From the NCBI RefSeq assembly GCF_946151075.1, contig NZ_OX267715.1, positions 969,881 to 1,033,880 of the forward strand: DNA of 64,000 bases, written 5' to 3'. A program made the translations under genes and the position numbers. Shown one piece after another: positions 47,454-58,108 of this stretch (positions are counted from its first letter, which is position 1; each line of letters opens with the position of its first letter). The stretch comes from Neobacillus sp. Marseille-Q6967 (GTDB lineage Bacteria; Bacillota; Bacilli; Bacillales; Cytobacillaceae). The notes below the pieces were generated by a model. It had not been told where the DNA came from. It made no database searches and was given only the letters and a program-made list of their open reading frames with translations.

Positions 47454-48503
47454 TTAGAAAATGGTCCAATCTGCTGGTGTACCAGCTTTGATGTTTTTTC
47501 GTACAGTTTCTCCTAATAGTTGTTCAAAGTATTTTGGGGCTAACCCATAACCAGGCCTTATAATCCGTAAGTTATCATGTGTTAGAGTATCTCCTGCTTT
47601 AAGATCTTTTGTAATATAGATAGATCTCTTAAATTTCATTGATTCTTTTTCAGATTCTGTTGGCCCGTAGTATACATCTCCTAATGCTTGCCACGCTTTT
47701 TTTGTTTCAGCAGCCAAAGCCCTCATTTCATCGGGTTCCATTGAAAAAGCAGAATCGACACCGCCGTCTGCCCGGGAGATAGTAAAATGTTTCTCGACTA
47801 CAGTCGCCCCAAGTGCAACGCTTGCTATCGATACACCAATTCCCATCGTATGATCGGATAATCCCACTTGACAATTAAACCGTTCTTTCATGTCTCGAAT
47901 GGTTAAAATATTTGTATTTTCCGGTGTTGCCGGATAGGTACTGGTACATTTTAAAAGAATAAGATCTTTACAACCAGCATCTCTAACCGTTCGCACTGCT
48001 TCATCTATTTCGTGTAAAGAGGCCATACCTGTAGAAATAATCATGGGCTTACCTGTTGAGGCAACCTTTTTTAGAAGTGGAATATGGTTATTTTCGAATG
48101 AGGCAATTTTATATATCGGAGTATTCAATTGCTCGAGGAAGTCAACAGCTGTTTCATCAAATGGTGTACTAAAGGGGATAAGTCCTAATTGACGGCATCT
48201 TTGGTATATGGGCTCATGCCACTCCCACGGAGTATAAGCTTGTTGATATAATTGATAAAGATTATTTCCGTTCCATAAGCTCTCCTTATCCTCAATTCGA
48301 AAATCCTTCGTGTCTAGATTTAAGGTTAGAGTATCTGCGGTATAGGTTTGGAGTTTTAAAGCATGAACACCTGATTTAGCAGCTGCTTCAACAATTTCTA
48401 ATGCTCTCTGGAGTGATTGGTTATGATTGCCCGACATTTCTGCAATAATAAAGGGACAATGATTTCCACCGATTTTTTTCTCTTCAACCATTATTTCCTT
48501 CAT
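47454..48503 (-). CDS. pseI: Pseudaminic acid synthase
   Basis: NeuB-family enzyme condensing phosphoenolpyruvate with the free 6-deoxy-altrose sugar to pseudaminic acid. 349 residues: TIM barrel (about 1-280) with IIAEMSGNHNQSL, LKLQTYTADTLTL, IISTGMASLHE, LLKCTSTYPA and VGLSDHTMG, then a C-terminal SAF/antifreeze-like domain (about 290-349). The MSGNHNQ version favours PseI over NeuB/LegI. GGAGG 6 nt before ATG 48503; overlaps the formyltransferase by 20 nt. Confidence 0.92.
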   Translation of the reverse strand: MKEIMVEEKKIGGNHCPFIIAEMSGNHNQSLQRALEIVEAAAKSGVHALKLQTYTADTLTLNLDTKDFRIEDKESLWNGNNLYQLYQQAYTPWEWHEPIYQRCRQLGLIPFSTPFDETAVDFLEQLNTPIYKIASFENNHIPLLKKVASTGKPMIISTGMASLHEIDEAVRTVRDAGCKDLILLKCTSTYPATPENTNILTIRDMKERFNCQVGLSDHTMGIGVSIASVALGATVVEKHFTISRADGGVDSAFSMEPDEMRALAAETKKAWQALGDVYYGPTESEKESMKFKRSIYITKDLKAGDTLTHDNLRIIRPGYGLAPKYFEQLLGETVRKNIKAGTPADWTIF

Positions 48504-49083
48504 TTTGTACCTCCTTTTTCGCTTGGTTAATTAATTTGCAAACGGGAGTATCCCAGCCATTTTCTAATAAATAAAGATATTGATTCTTATCTTTTAATTT
48601 ATGATAACTCCCTTGGCCGGTTTGTGGTGTCCGGTTATGAACCTTTGAGCGAATTTTCGGCCAAGTTTCTTTAAATAATATCTCAATCTCATCTGACAGA
48701 GTTTTATAAGAAGTAGCTAATGTTTCTCTACCTGTAAAAAATATTTCTTTTTGTACAATAATATCCCCTGTATCAATTCCTTCGTCAATATAATGAATAG
48801 TTATACCTTTGGGGGTTTCTTCGAGAAAGCTCCAAAGATTCGGATCAGCTCCCTTGTTCCATGGAAGATAGGAGATATGAAGGTTGATAATCCTATCTTT
48901 ATAAAAGTCAACGACTTCTTTCGGTATGATGTATCTATAGCCATAGCTGATAATAAAATCATAATCACTTTGAATTACCTGCATAGGAATCAGCTTTTTT
49001 TCATGAAGAAGGACCTCATCATTAAACGATTGAAGAAATTCAATCATCCTTTCCTTATAAGGTCCTAAAAATAATATTTTCAT
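48484..49083 (-). CDS. Formyltransferase-like enzyme in place of PseH
   Basis: 199 residues of formyltransferase fold as in methionyl-tRNA or nucleotide-sugar N-formyltransferases: IINLHISYLPWNKGADPNLW contains the catalytic Asn/His region (NLHISYLPWNKG), and ITIHYIDEGIDTGDIIVQ supplies the catalytic Asp. It sits between pseG and pseI, where the operon would carry the acetyltransferase pseH. This suggests that the 4-amino sugar is N-formylated rather than N-acetylated. ATG overlaps the pseG stop by 4 nt. Role is inferred; the fold is well supported. Confidence 0.8.
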   Translation of the reverse strand: MKILFLGPYKERMIEFLQSFNDEVLLHEKKLIPMQVIQSDYDFIISYGYRYIIPKEVVDFYKDRIINLHISYLPWNKGADPNLWSFLEETPKGITIHYIDEGIDTGDIIVQKEIFFTGRETLATSYKTLSDEIEILFKETWPKIRSKVHNRTPQTGQGSYHKLKDKNQYLYLLENGWDTPVCKLINQAKKEVQNEGNNG

Positions 49084-50174
49084 TGCGTCACACCTAATAA
49101 CATTTTATTCATTTGCTCTACAATTCGTTTTTTTCCCAATCCATCAACGATGTCAAATAATGGATGTTTAGTGGCAGTAGACAAGTTTTCGACCATTTTA
49201 TTAAGGGCATCCACAAAACTTTCTATAGTTAATTCAGAGGCTGTTCCTAGATATAAATCGAACCCTAAATTTTGAATGGACTGGCAAATACCAATTTGGT
49301 TATAGGATACTGCAATTAAAATAGCTGGTAACCCTAGACAGTAACGTTCCCAAGTTGTCGATCCGCCTGCACAAATTGCAAAATCCGATTCACTCATTAT
49401 TTTGGACATGTTATCAATTTGCTCATGATAAAGCACATGGGGCATCCCTAAACAAAAATTTTGAACTATTTGTTTATTGGGGTTGGACCCTCCTACCACC
49501 ACATGAATGCTAGAGGTATAGTTCATTTCTTTTAAAAACATCAATATCTTCAACGTAACATTCAAAGGATCTGTGCCGCCAAAAAACACTAAAATCGTTT
49601 TTTTTTCCTTACTTTTCTTTCTCAATGTCTTCTTTTCATTAATAAATTCATCCCTTAAAAGGGAATATTTTGGTCCTAATAATAAAAGGGTGTAGTCTGG
49701 GATTAAACCAGCATAGCGTTCCTTGGCTCCTGCATAATCATTTTGATCAATGAGAAGACTGCAGTCATGTTTTCTATCGGCTAAATCATCTATAACCAAG
49801 ATCCTTGGAACAACTTTTTTTACATCCTTTTCCCAATTTTTATCTAATGCATAATGATCCACAATTACCCAATGTATTTTATGGGGGCAGCTTTCTAATA
49901 TTGTTTTGGTCACTTCAGCGTCCCGCTTGAAATTACCTTGCAACCAAGCACTGTGTATCAAATGGTTATCATTTTCTTCATTTTCCATTACATCAATCGT
50001 AAAGACGGTGAAACCTTGCCGCCTAGTATAATCAATTAGGTTTCCAGGTAAAGTTCGTGAAATAAAAAATACATTGTTTCCCTGCTGTACCAGTTCTTTG
50101 GCAAGAGTCAGACATCTCATCACATGCCCAGTTCCCATTTCTGTTGAGGCATCTACACGTATACAAATATTCAT
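49080..50174 (-). CDS. pseG: UDP-2,4-diacetamido-2,4,6-trideoxy-altropyranose hydrolase
   Basis: GT-B-fold hydrolase that releases the sugar from UDP in pseudaminic acid synthesis. The N terminus MNICIRVDASTEMGTGHVMRCLTLA carries the GxGHxxR motif with the catalytic His; the C-terminal half has VFFGGTDP and ICAGGSTTWERYCLGLPAILI for nucleotide binding. ATG 50174 has AGAGGG 6 nt upstream; the frame remains open to 50288 but that would overlap pseF. About 364 residues. Confidence 0.92.
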   Translation of the reverse strand: MNICIRVDASTEMGTGHVMRCLTLAKELVQQGNNVFFISRTLPGNLIDYTRRQGFTVFTIDVMENEENDNHLIHSAWLQGNFKRDAEVTKTILESCPHKIHWVIVDHYALDKNWEKDVKKVVPRILVIDDLADRKHDCSLLIDQNDYAGAKERYAGLIPDYTLLLLGPKYSLLRDEFINEKKTLRKKSKEKKTILVFFGGTDPLNVTLKILMFLKEMNYTSSIHVVVGGSNPNKQIVQNFCLGMPHVLYHEQIDNMSKIMSESDFAICAGGSTTWERYCLGLPAILIAVSYNQIGICQSIQNLGFDLYLGTASELTIESFVDALNKMVENLSTATKHPLFDIVDGLGKKRIVEQMNKMLLGVTQ

Positions 50175-50184
50175 TTTAAACCCT

Positions 50185-50925
50185 CTAATTTTTTGTAATC
50201 TCCTTTTGTTCGATATGGGCATTAATTTGTACCCATTCAGGATGACTTTGTAACAAAGAATGGATATTTTTAAGCGTAAAACCTGCATTGTATTGTGTAT
50301 AAAGATTCTTAATTAAAAGTGAAATCAGCAATAAATCTTCTTCAGTGTCTACTGTCAAACGATAACGGCTTAAATCTTGAGAATGTTTTACTACACCCAA
50401 ATTAAATTTTTCAGGATGATGATAAATATAAGGAGTCACATGTTCGCGATAATGTGAGCCGATGGCTTCTGAAAATGACTGTTCTAGTGCTTTCATTGAA
50501 AATACTTCAACATCTAGTCCACGTGGATAAGTTCTTTCAATAATATTTGAAACATAGTCGTACTTATTTGGACTGGAAAGGAATTCACCAATCATTTTAT
50601 CTATAACAACAGGGTCAATGAGAGGGCAATCGGAAGTGAGACGAACCACTACCTCTGCTTCATATTGTCGGGCTGCTTCGTAATATCTTGTTAATACATC
50701 ATCTTCAGGGCCTCTGAAACAGGAAACAGATAATTTCTTACATAAATCAACAATTGGCTTTTCTATTTCTTTGGATGTTGTAGCAACTACAATTTGGTTA
50801 AGCAATTTCGATTTTTTCACTCTCTCGATTTGATATTCAAGCAAGGGTTTACCCTTCACTTCTTTCATTACTTTTCCAGGTAATCTTGTGGATCCCATTC
50901 TTGCCTGAATAATAGCGACAATCAT
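50185..50925 (-). CDS. pseF: CMP-pseudaminic acid synthetase, SpsF type cytidylyltransferase
   Basis: 246 residues, CTP_transf_3 family. IIQARMGSTRLPGKVMKEV holds the CTP-binding signature, followed by VVATTSKE, VVRLTSDCPLIDP (metal Asp) and RLTVDTEEDLLLI. It activates pseudaminic acid with CTP. The sequence is closest to Bacillus SpsF-like enzymes. Its position between pseC and pseG supports the pseF role. Confidence 0.87.
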   Translation of the reverse strand: MIVAIIQARMGSTRLPGKVMKEVKGKPLLEYQIERVKKSKLLNQIVVATTSKEIEKPIVDLCKKLSVSCFRGPEDDVLTRYYEAARQYEAEVVVRLTSDCPLIDPVVIDKMIGEFLSSPNKYDYVSNIIERTYPRGLDVEVFSMKALEQSFSEAIGSHYREHVTPYIYHHPEKFNLGVVKHSQDLSRYRLTVDTEEDLLLISLLIKNLYTQYNAGFTLKNIHSLLQSHPEWVQINAHIEQKEITKN

Positions 50926-50940
50926 CTAATAATCACCTAC

Positions 50941-52113
50941 TCATGTTTTAGAGTAACGGTTAATAACCTTTTTAACTGCGTTTACGACATCTAACACATC
51001 CTTTTCGGTCATAGCAGGGAAGAGGGGTAAGGTGACGATTTGCTCATACAGCTTTTCGGCTTCAGGACAAAGACCGCGAGGATAACCCAGCTTTTGGTAA
51101 TATGGTAAATAATAAACCGGAATGTAATGAACATTTACGCCAATGTTTTCTGCTAGTAATGCGTTATAAACATCTTTTCTAGTTCCAGTCAATTGCTCTA
51201 ACTCAAGGCGGATAATGTATAAATGCCAGCTGGAGGACCCTCTTTCATGTTCAAAAGGGAGAGTAATGGCATTTATATTTTGGAATTCTCTGTTATACAT
51301 CGAAACATATTTCTTTCTTAAATGAAGAAAATGATCTAATTTCTTTAACTGACTAGTTGCAAGAGCTGCTTGAATATCAGTCATTCGATAGTTATAACCT
51401 AAAAAATGCATCTCATAATACCACGGGACTTCATCATTATTTATTAATTTTTCTGGGTCCCGGGTAATCCCATGAGTTCGAAACTGTAACAATTTTTCAT
51501 AATAATCCTTGTTATTCGTAGTAATGATTCCGCCTTCCCCGGCTGTTATATGTTTTACTGGATGAAAGCTGAACATGGTCATATCGCTTACAGACCCAAT
51601 CCTTTTTCCTTGATAGGTTGCACCAAGAGCATGTGCAGCATCTTCAATTACTACTAAATTATGTTTCTTGGCAATGGTTAAAATATCTCTCAAGTTAGCA
51701 GGCTGTCCGGTAAAATCCACTGGGATAATCGCTTTTGTTTTATCTGTAATTTTTTTTTCAATATCGAACGGGTCAATATTGTATGTCTTTTTATCTATAT
51801 CAGCAAATACCGGTATCCCTCTTTGATATAAAATACAGTTTGCACTAGCAGCAAATGTTACAGGGGTGGTGATAACTTCGTCTCCCTCGTCTATACCAGC
51901 GGCAAAACAAGCAGCATGTAATGCCGCGGTTCCATTAGAGAAGCTTACAGCAAATTTGGATCCAACATAGCTGGCAAATTCCTGCTCAAAGATCGATATA
52001 AATGGGCCGGTTGTTAGAAAATCTCCCTTTAACACATTAACAACAGCTTGGATATCATCTTGATCAATCCATTGTCTTCCGTACGGAAGATACGTATCTC
52101 TAATTGGTGTCAA
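50941..52113 (-). CDS. pseC: UDP-4-amino-4,6-dideoxy-L-altrosamine transaminase
   Basis: DegT/DnrJ/EryC1-family PLP aminotransferase, about 390 residues, aminating the 4-keto sugar made by PseB. Evidence: PYGRQWIDQDDIQAV, the FSNGTAALHAACFAAG cofactor region, VIEDAAHALGATY, and the PLP Lys in SFHPVKHITAGEGG. A TTG at 52113 with GAAGGG 9 nt upstream is the likely start; an ATG three codons earlier lies against that site. Confidence 0.93.
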   Translation of the reverse strand: MTPIRDTYLPYGRQWIDQDDIQAVVNVLKGDFLTTGPFISIFEQEFASYVGSKFAVSFSNGTAALHAACFAAGIDEGDEVITTPVTFAASANCILYQRGIPVFADIDKKTYNIDPFDIEKKITDKTKAIIPVDFTGQPANLRDILTIAKKHNLVVIEDAAHALGATYQGKRIGSVSDMTMFSFHPVKHITAGEGGIITTNNKDYYEKLLQFRTHGITRDPEKLINNDEVPWYYEMHFLGYNYRMTDIQAALATSQLKKLDHFLHLRKKYVSMYNREFQNINAITLPFEHERGSSSWHLYIIRLELEQLTGTRKDVYNALLAENIGVNVHYIPVYYLPYYQKLGYPRGLCPEAEKLYEQIVTLPLFPAMTEKDVLDVVNAVKKVINRYSKT

Positions 52114-52151
52114 TGTAAGCATCCCTTCGTTATTAGATTAGAATTAAGGTC

Positions 52152-53138
<987 letters not shown>

Positions 53139-53225
53139 TTAATCTTTATTTTCATGTATTGTATTGGCCATTATTACGATTATTAATAATGTTTTTATGT
53201 TTTAGGCTTATACGTGTCCTTTATA

Positions 53226-54224
53226 TTAGCCTCCTCTTACTTGACTAATTTGGACATTGCCACTATTTAATTGTGCAATGATAAATTCTACTCGACGAGT
53301 CATTGTATGATCATTTAACATTCTTTTTCTTGAATTGTGACTATAAAATGTTCTAGATGATTCATCATCAATAAAATGATGTATTTGGTGAATGCAATGA
53401 TCGAAATCAGTATACGAGATAATGTCCTGATCAGGGCTAAAATGAAGATGTAAATCAGGTTTTTTCTCGATTAGTTGAAAGCAAGCACAAGCAGCTATAT
53501 CGAATGTCCGGTTATTAATACTCTTTGCTTTAATACCAAGTGAGTTTAAGTTTTTATGAAAGTTATAAGAACGATGAGGATTTAATATGATCTTGGAAAA
53601 TGTAAAGAGTTGTCTAACATGCTCTGGTGCAATCCATCTGTTGATAATGTTGATTTTGTTTGAGTCTTTATTATTGAAATATTTGCGCCAAAGCGGTCCA
53701 GCTAAAATGATCGAATATGGAGTTTTTTCAATAATTTCTTGTATTAATCTGACCCTTTCGGTATAAGGGAAACCAACCAGACATAAATCGTATAAATAAG
53801 GAGTCGGAGAATCCAGGGGATGGTATTGTGTAGTATCGGTACCTAATGGCAGATGGTATATTTTTTTTTCCTGGAAGTTTTCTTTATAAAATTCGAACGC
53901 CCCTAAATCAACAGTAAAAACATAATCGTAATCGTTTATAACTACTGTTGACTGATCGATGTAATAGGGGTCATCTGTTAACCAAACACCCATTGGTATA
54001 TTTTTTTCTTTTATAAAAGTCAATAGTCTGTTATCTGTTTTATATCCTACGAAAGTAAGGACAAAATCTGGATTAAAGGCTTCTATACTTTTGATTATCT
54101 CCGTCGAATACTCTGGTGCAATTTTTTGTATGGCGTGATTGAAAGATAAAAATGTTTCTACAATACTTTTCTCAAAAAAGGGGTAGATGCCTAAAAAACC
54201 TGATGAAATGAACAAAATCCTCAA
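53226..54224 (-). CDS. CgeB-like glycosyltransferase
   Basis: 332 residues, GT-B fold. The N-terminal half (DFVLTFVGYKTDNRLLTFI, MGVWLTDDPYYID, YVFTVDLGAFEFYKE, LPLGTD) and the C-terminal half (NNRTFDIAACACFQLIEKKPDL) match the CgeB/DUF3880 plus glyco_trans_1_2 arrangement found in spore-surface and Maf-like flagellin glycosylation loci. TTG start with AAGGAG upstream. It is separated from pseB by about 100 nt and may use the CMP-pseudaminic acid made downstream. Confidence 0.8.
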   Translation of the reverse strand: MRILFISSGFLGIYPFFEKSIVETFLSFNHAIQKIAPEYSTEIIKSIEAFNPDFVLTFVGYKTDNRLLTFIKEKNIPMGVWLTDDPYYIDQSTVVINDYDYVFTVDLGAFEFYKENFQEKKIYHLPLGTDTTQYHPLDSPTPYLYDLCLVGFPYTERVRLIQEIIEKTPYSIILAGPLWRKYFNNKDSNKINIINRWIAPEHVRQLFTFSKIILNPHRSYNFHKNLNSLGIKAKSINNRTFDIAACACFQLIEKKPDLHLHFSPDQDIISYTDFDHCIHQIHHFIDDESSRTFYSHNSRKRMLNDHTMTRRVEFIIAQLNSGNVQISQVRGG

Positions 54225-54257
54225 TCGTAATAACTCCTTTTTAAATCGTTTATTTAG

Positions 54258-54352
54258 AGACCGAAGGGGTGTCTATAAAGGGGCATAGAACTGACCTTAC
54301 CACCATCTTCGGCGCCCCCTATGCATTATAGACAGCCCATTCTGTTTGGTCT
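54258..54352. repeat. 95-nt imperfect palindrome, MITE-like or complex terminator
   Basis: AGACC (54258) pairs with GGTCT (54348-54352), TGTCTATAA (54270-54278) with TTATAGACA (54326-54334), and GCATAG (54283-54288) with CTATGC (54319-54324), nested around a central loop. It lacks a T-tract. The nested ends recall terminal inverted repeats of a small non-autonomous element or an insertion-sequence scar. Confidence 0.6.
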
Positions 54353-54357
54353 AATAT

Positions 54358-54606
54358 CTAGTCGTGATCTCCCTGTATAGAAAAACTATCGATATGGCTG
54401 CATGGAATTATAGTTAATTGGTTTTCAATAAATGGAGAAATAACTATTTGTTCATAAATTTTTACACAGCAATTTGAAGTTACATTCTTTAGATCACCTT
54501 CAATTGTATCTCCTGACTTTGTCCTAATAATAATATGTTTACCCTTATATTTCCGGAGAAGAGCGCAAAGGCAATCCTTGCAGGAATATTTTTTCTTAGA
54601 GCCCAA
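54358..54606 (-). CDS. Small Cys-rich LSM-like protein, possibly spore coat
   Basis: 82 residues. N terminus MGSKKKYSCKDCLCALLRKY with a Cys cluster, then GKHIIIRTKSGDTIEGDLKN and a Cys-Cys pair, then IIPCSHIDSFSI. The beta pattern resembles Sm-like/DUF2642 spore-associated proteins. I prefer TTG 54606, 7 nt after AAGGGG; a GTG at 54615 lies against that site. A sigma-E-like promoter lies upstream. Family assignment is tentative. Confidence 0.6.
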   Translation of the reverse strand: MGSKKKYSCKDCLCALLRKYKGKHIIIRTKSGDTIEGDLKNVTSNCCVKIYEQIVISPFIENQLTIIPCSHIDSFSIQGDHD

Positions 54607-54654
54607 ATGATTCACCCCTTTTCAAATAATCAATATTTATACTATTCGGTTAGG

Positions 54655-54682
54655 ATTGTATGGAGAGGGCAGATTCTATAGG
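54655..54682 (-). promoter_or_regulatory. Sigma-E-like sporulation promoter
   Basis: On the minus strand CATACAAT (54662-54655) equals the sigma-E -10 consensus CATACAnT, with a CTATAGA-like -35 about 13 nt upstream. It would drive the small Cys-rich gene. The -35 match is only partial. Confidence 0.35.
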
Positions 54683-54903
54683 AATAGTATAAAGTACGCC
54701 TAATTTAAGAATGTGCAACAGATATTGGCCTAAGTCTGGCAATAATCATGAAAAGGTCACACTTGTTGCCTTTGTGGAACGAATCCTTTACCAATGCAAT
54801 AAGTAACAAAATTGTCTATAGTTCTTGTTTTTTGTAAAAGGGTAAAGATAGAATAGAGTTTATGGGTATTACATTAAATAATAACTAAGTAGGGGAAATA
54901 AGC
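54683..54903. other. Intergenic stretch before the map fragment
   Basis: About 220 nt, AT-rich. No gene recognised. AGGGGA just before 54904 is the ribosome binding site of the map remnant. Confidence 0.4.
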
Positions 54904-55788
<885 letters not shown>

Positions 55789-55795
55789 CTGGAAA

Positions 55796-55825
55796 AACAC
55801 CACAAATAAGTGGTGTTCTTATTGT
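55796..55825 (+). terminator. Intrinsic terminator after the ligase remnant
   Basis: AACACCAC (55796-55803) and GTGGTGTT (55810-55817) form an 8-bp stem followed by CTTATTGTT. It is the original operon end of the ligase. Confidence 0.75.
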
Positions 55826-55904
55826 TACAGGTTAATCAATAGCCCTGTCCTTTAAAAAATTTTTGAATAGCTTATCCTGATAGATTTTATAATTCAGGAG
55901 ATGA

Positions 55905-56789
55905 ATGGTTTTGGATAGTATGGGTACCATGGAGCCAAGCAACCTTTGCCGGGAATTTGCAAGGATTTTAGGTGCAACGCCAACTGTTATAAATGGTGTT
56001 TGTACCGCAACAAGATCGCGTACGAACATCCATCCGGTCGTATTAGGCAGGAGAGCCGAATCTTTTATGTTTGTCCCACAGGCGTTTTCGTTTGAGAATG
56101 TGGATGCGGAAGGCAGAGCCTTGTGTCTAGGAGAAACTGTGATTCTGCAACAGGAAATTAATCCCTTTATCAGTCGGCTGCGGGAAAATGGCATTATTGT
56201 AACAGCACTTCATAATCATTGGCTATTCGAGGAGCCAAGACTGATGTACATTCATTTTGAATCCATTGATGAACCTCTTGCCTTTGCAGAAAAGACTAGA
56301 GAGGCGTTAGACGTACTAACCACTCGTAATATTGGAAATTCACGACGGGTTAGAGGTGGTATGAACAACCGAAGAGCAGAAGAGCTTTGCGAAGAATTCC
56401 ATGAAATTTTAGGCGGAATGAGTACTTTTGAAAATGGTATTTGTACGGTGATGAATTCACGGACAAATATAATGGCTCGTATTTTAGGAAGAAGAAGCAG
56501 GTCTTTCCTAACACTTCCACAGATGTTTGTTTTTGAATCATTAACTCCTGATGGGCGTGCTCTTTGCAGTGGTGAAACGGTTATTCTTCAAGAGGAGCTG
56601 AATCCATTCATTAGCCGTTTGAGAGAACATAATATCATCGTAACGGCCTTTCATAATCACTGGCTGTTTGAGAATCCTCGTTTGATGTTTATCCATTGGG
56701 AAAAGATTGATAACCCTCTTAATTTTGCAAGGGATGTAAGGGATGCGCTAGAGGTGCTGACTACAAGGGAAGTACGTCTTAAACGATAG
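55905..56789 (+). CDS. Tandem DUF1259 protein
   Basis: 294 residues made of two copies of the same ~130-residue domain (about 5-140 and 150-292). Each has FARILG or FHEILG, NGVCTATRSRTN or NGICTVMNSRTN, LGETVILQQEINPFISRLRE or SGETVILQEELNPFISRLRE, and ALHNHWLFEEPRLMYIHFE or AFHNHWLFENPRLMFIHWE. DUF1259 (LppY/LpqO) has no known reaction; the invariant HNHW looks metal binding. No signal peptide, unlike the mycobacterial lipoproteins. Start could be ATG 55905 or the overlapping ATG/TTG codons nearby; CAGGAG at 55895 is close. Confidence 0.88.
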   Translation: MVLDSMGTMEPSNLCREFARILGATPTVINGVCTATRSRTNIHPVVLGRRAESFMFVPQAFSFENVDAEGRALCLGETVILQQEINPFISRLRENGIIVTALHNHWLFEEPRLMYIHFESIDEPLAFAEKTREALDVLTTRNIGNSRRVRGGMNNRRAEELCEEFHEILGGMSTFENGICTVMNSRTNIMARILGRRSRSFLTLPQMFVFESLTPDGRALCSGETVILQEELNPFISRLREHNIIVTAFHNHWLFENPRLMFIHWEKIDNPLNFARDVRDALEVLTTREVRLKR

Positions 56790-56808
56790 TGGTTATTCAA
56801 TACAAGAG

Positions 56809-56844
56809 AAGAGACTCCTAATTATTGGGAGTTTCTTATTTTTT
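56809..56844 (+). terminator. Intrinsic terminator of the DUF1259 gene
   Basis: AAGAGACTCC pairs with GGGAGTTTCTT, one wobble, followed by ATTTTTT. Confidence 0.85.
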
Positions 56845-56919
56845 GAGTTTTAGGATACAATAGTAGGGGTTATGTGATTTTTTCACATAAAATGAACTAA
56901 ACAACTGAGGAGTGAGGCG

Positions 56920-57981
56920 ATGATACATTTTATAAAACAGAAGGCAGAGAACTTATTCCCGGGTTATTTTGCACTTGTCATGGCGACCGGGGCATTATCA
57001 ATTGCAACACATTTACTGGAAATGGATTCCATTGCGAGAGTTTTATTATATTTTAATATATTTGCCTATTTGGTGTTATGGTTCTTAACCATCCTTAGGT
57101 TGTTTAGGTATTTTCCTAGATTGATTGACGATTTAACTAGTCATACACGGGGGCCGGGATTTTTTACGTTAGTGGCGGGAACTTGTGTTTTTGGAAGTCA
57201 ATTAATCGTTATTGGGAAAAATTATTCTCTCGCTGTGGTGTTATGGGGGATGGGTATCTTCTTATGGGCAGTCATTATGTATTCGTTTTTTACGGCGATT
57301 ACCATAAGAAAGGACAAACCCACTTTATCGGAAGGGATTAACGGAGCCTGGTTAATTGCGGCAGTAGCAACACAGTCTATTTCTATCCTTGGTACGTTAC
57401 TTTCACCACATGTGGAAAGTGGAAGGGAAATTATCTTATTTTTTACGATTTGTATGTACTTTTTAGGCTGTATGTTATATCTAAATATCATTACCCTGAT
57501 ATTTTACCGATTTACCTTTGTTGAGCTGAAGTCCTCGGCGTTGACGCCTCCTTATTGGATTAATATGGGAGCCGTGGCGATTACAACTTTGGCTGGGTCT
57601 ACGCTTATTCTCCAAGCTTCCAATTTTCCTTTTCTGATAGAAATAACTCCTTTTATTAAGGGGTTCACTTTATTTTTCTGGATAACAGGAACGTGGTGGA
57701 TTCCGTTATTGTTTATCTTAATGATCTGGCGTCATCTTTATAAGAGGTACCCATTAACATATGACCCGCAATTCTGGGGGATGGCATTTCCGCTTGCAAT
57801 GTACACAACCAGCACCTATCAATTGTCGGAAGCACTAGAGCTGCCCTTTCTAACAGTAATCCCTCAAACGATGATATACATCGCAATGGGGGCATGGATA
57901 ACCGTATTCCTGGGGCTGCTCCATCACTTATTCGTTGGAGTCAGGACCAATATAAAAAAACATAGCGCTTATCATTTATAG
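56920..57981 (+). CDS. TDT-family transporter (tellurite resistance/dicarboxylate, SLAC1-like)
   Basis: 353 residues with about ten hydrophobic helices. PGYFALVMATGALSIATHL at the start and FFTLVAGTCVFGSQLI are typical of the voltage-dependent anion channel / TehA / Mae1 superfamily. It may export or import organic acids, sulfite or tellurite; substrate is not readable. GAGGAGTGAGG stands before the ATG. Convergent with yndM. Confidence 0.85.
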   Translation: MIHFIKQKAENLFPGYFALVMATGALSIATHLLEMDSIARVLLYFNIFAYLVLWFLTILRLFRYFPRLIDDLTSHTRGPGFFTLVAGTCVFGSQLIVIGKNYSLAVVLWGMGIFLWAVIMYSFFTAITIRKDKPTLSEGINGAWLIAAVATQSISILGTLLSPHVESGREIILFFTICMYFLGCMLYLNIITLIFYRFTFVELKSSALTPPYWINMGAVAITTLAGSTLILQASNFPFLIEITPFIKGFTLFFWITGTWWIPLLFILMIWRHLYKRYPLTYDPQFWGMAFPLAMYTTSTYQLSEALELPFLTVIPQTMIYIAMGAWITVFLGLLHHLFVGVRTNIKKHSAYHL

Positions 57982-57988
57982 AATGGAC

Positions 57989-58020
57989 GGTGACAGGCAC
58001 CGCTCGTGGACACTGTCCAC
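57989..58020. repeat. Dispersed repeat-like element with hairpin
   Basis: GGTGACAGGCACCG is followed by GTGGACA-C-TGTCCAC, a perfect 7-bp palindrome. GGTGACAGGCA recurs at 62095, in the same kind of intergenic position. Confidence 0.5.
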
Positions 58021-58051
58021 CCGAGGCGTACACTTTTTGACTATCGAGTTA

Positions 58052-58088
58052 AAAAAGGCACTATTCGTTATGTGAATAGTGCCTTTTT
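58052..58088. terminator. Bidirectional terminator between TDT transporter and yndM
   Basis: AAAAAGGCACTATTC (58052-58066) and GAATAGTGCCTTTTT (58074-58088), a 15-bp perfect stem. Confidence 0.92.
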
Positions 58089-58108
58089 GGGTGTTATTTG
58101 TAGTTCTT

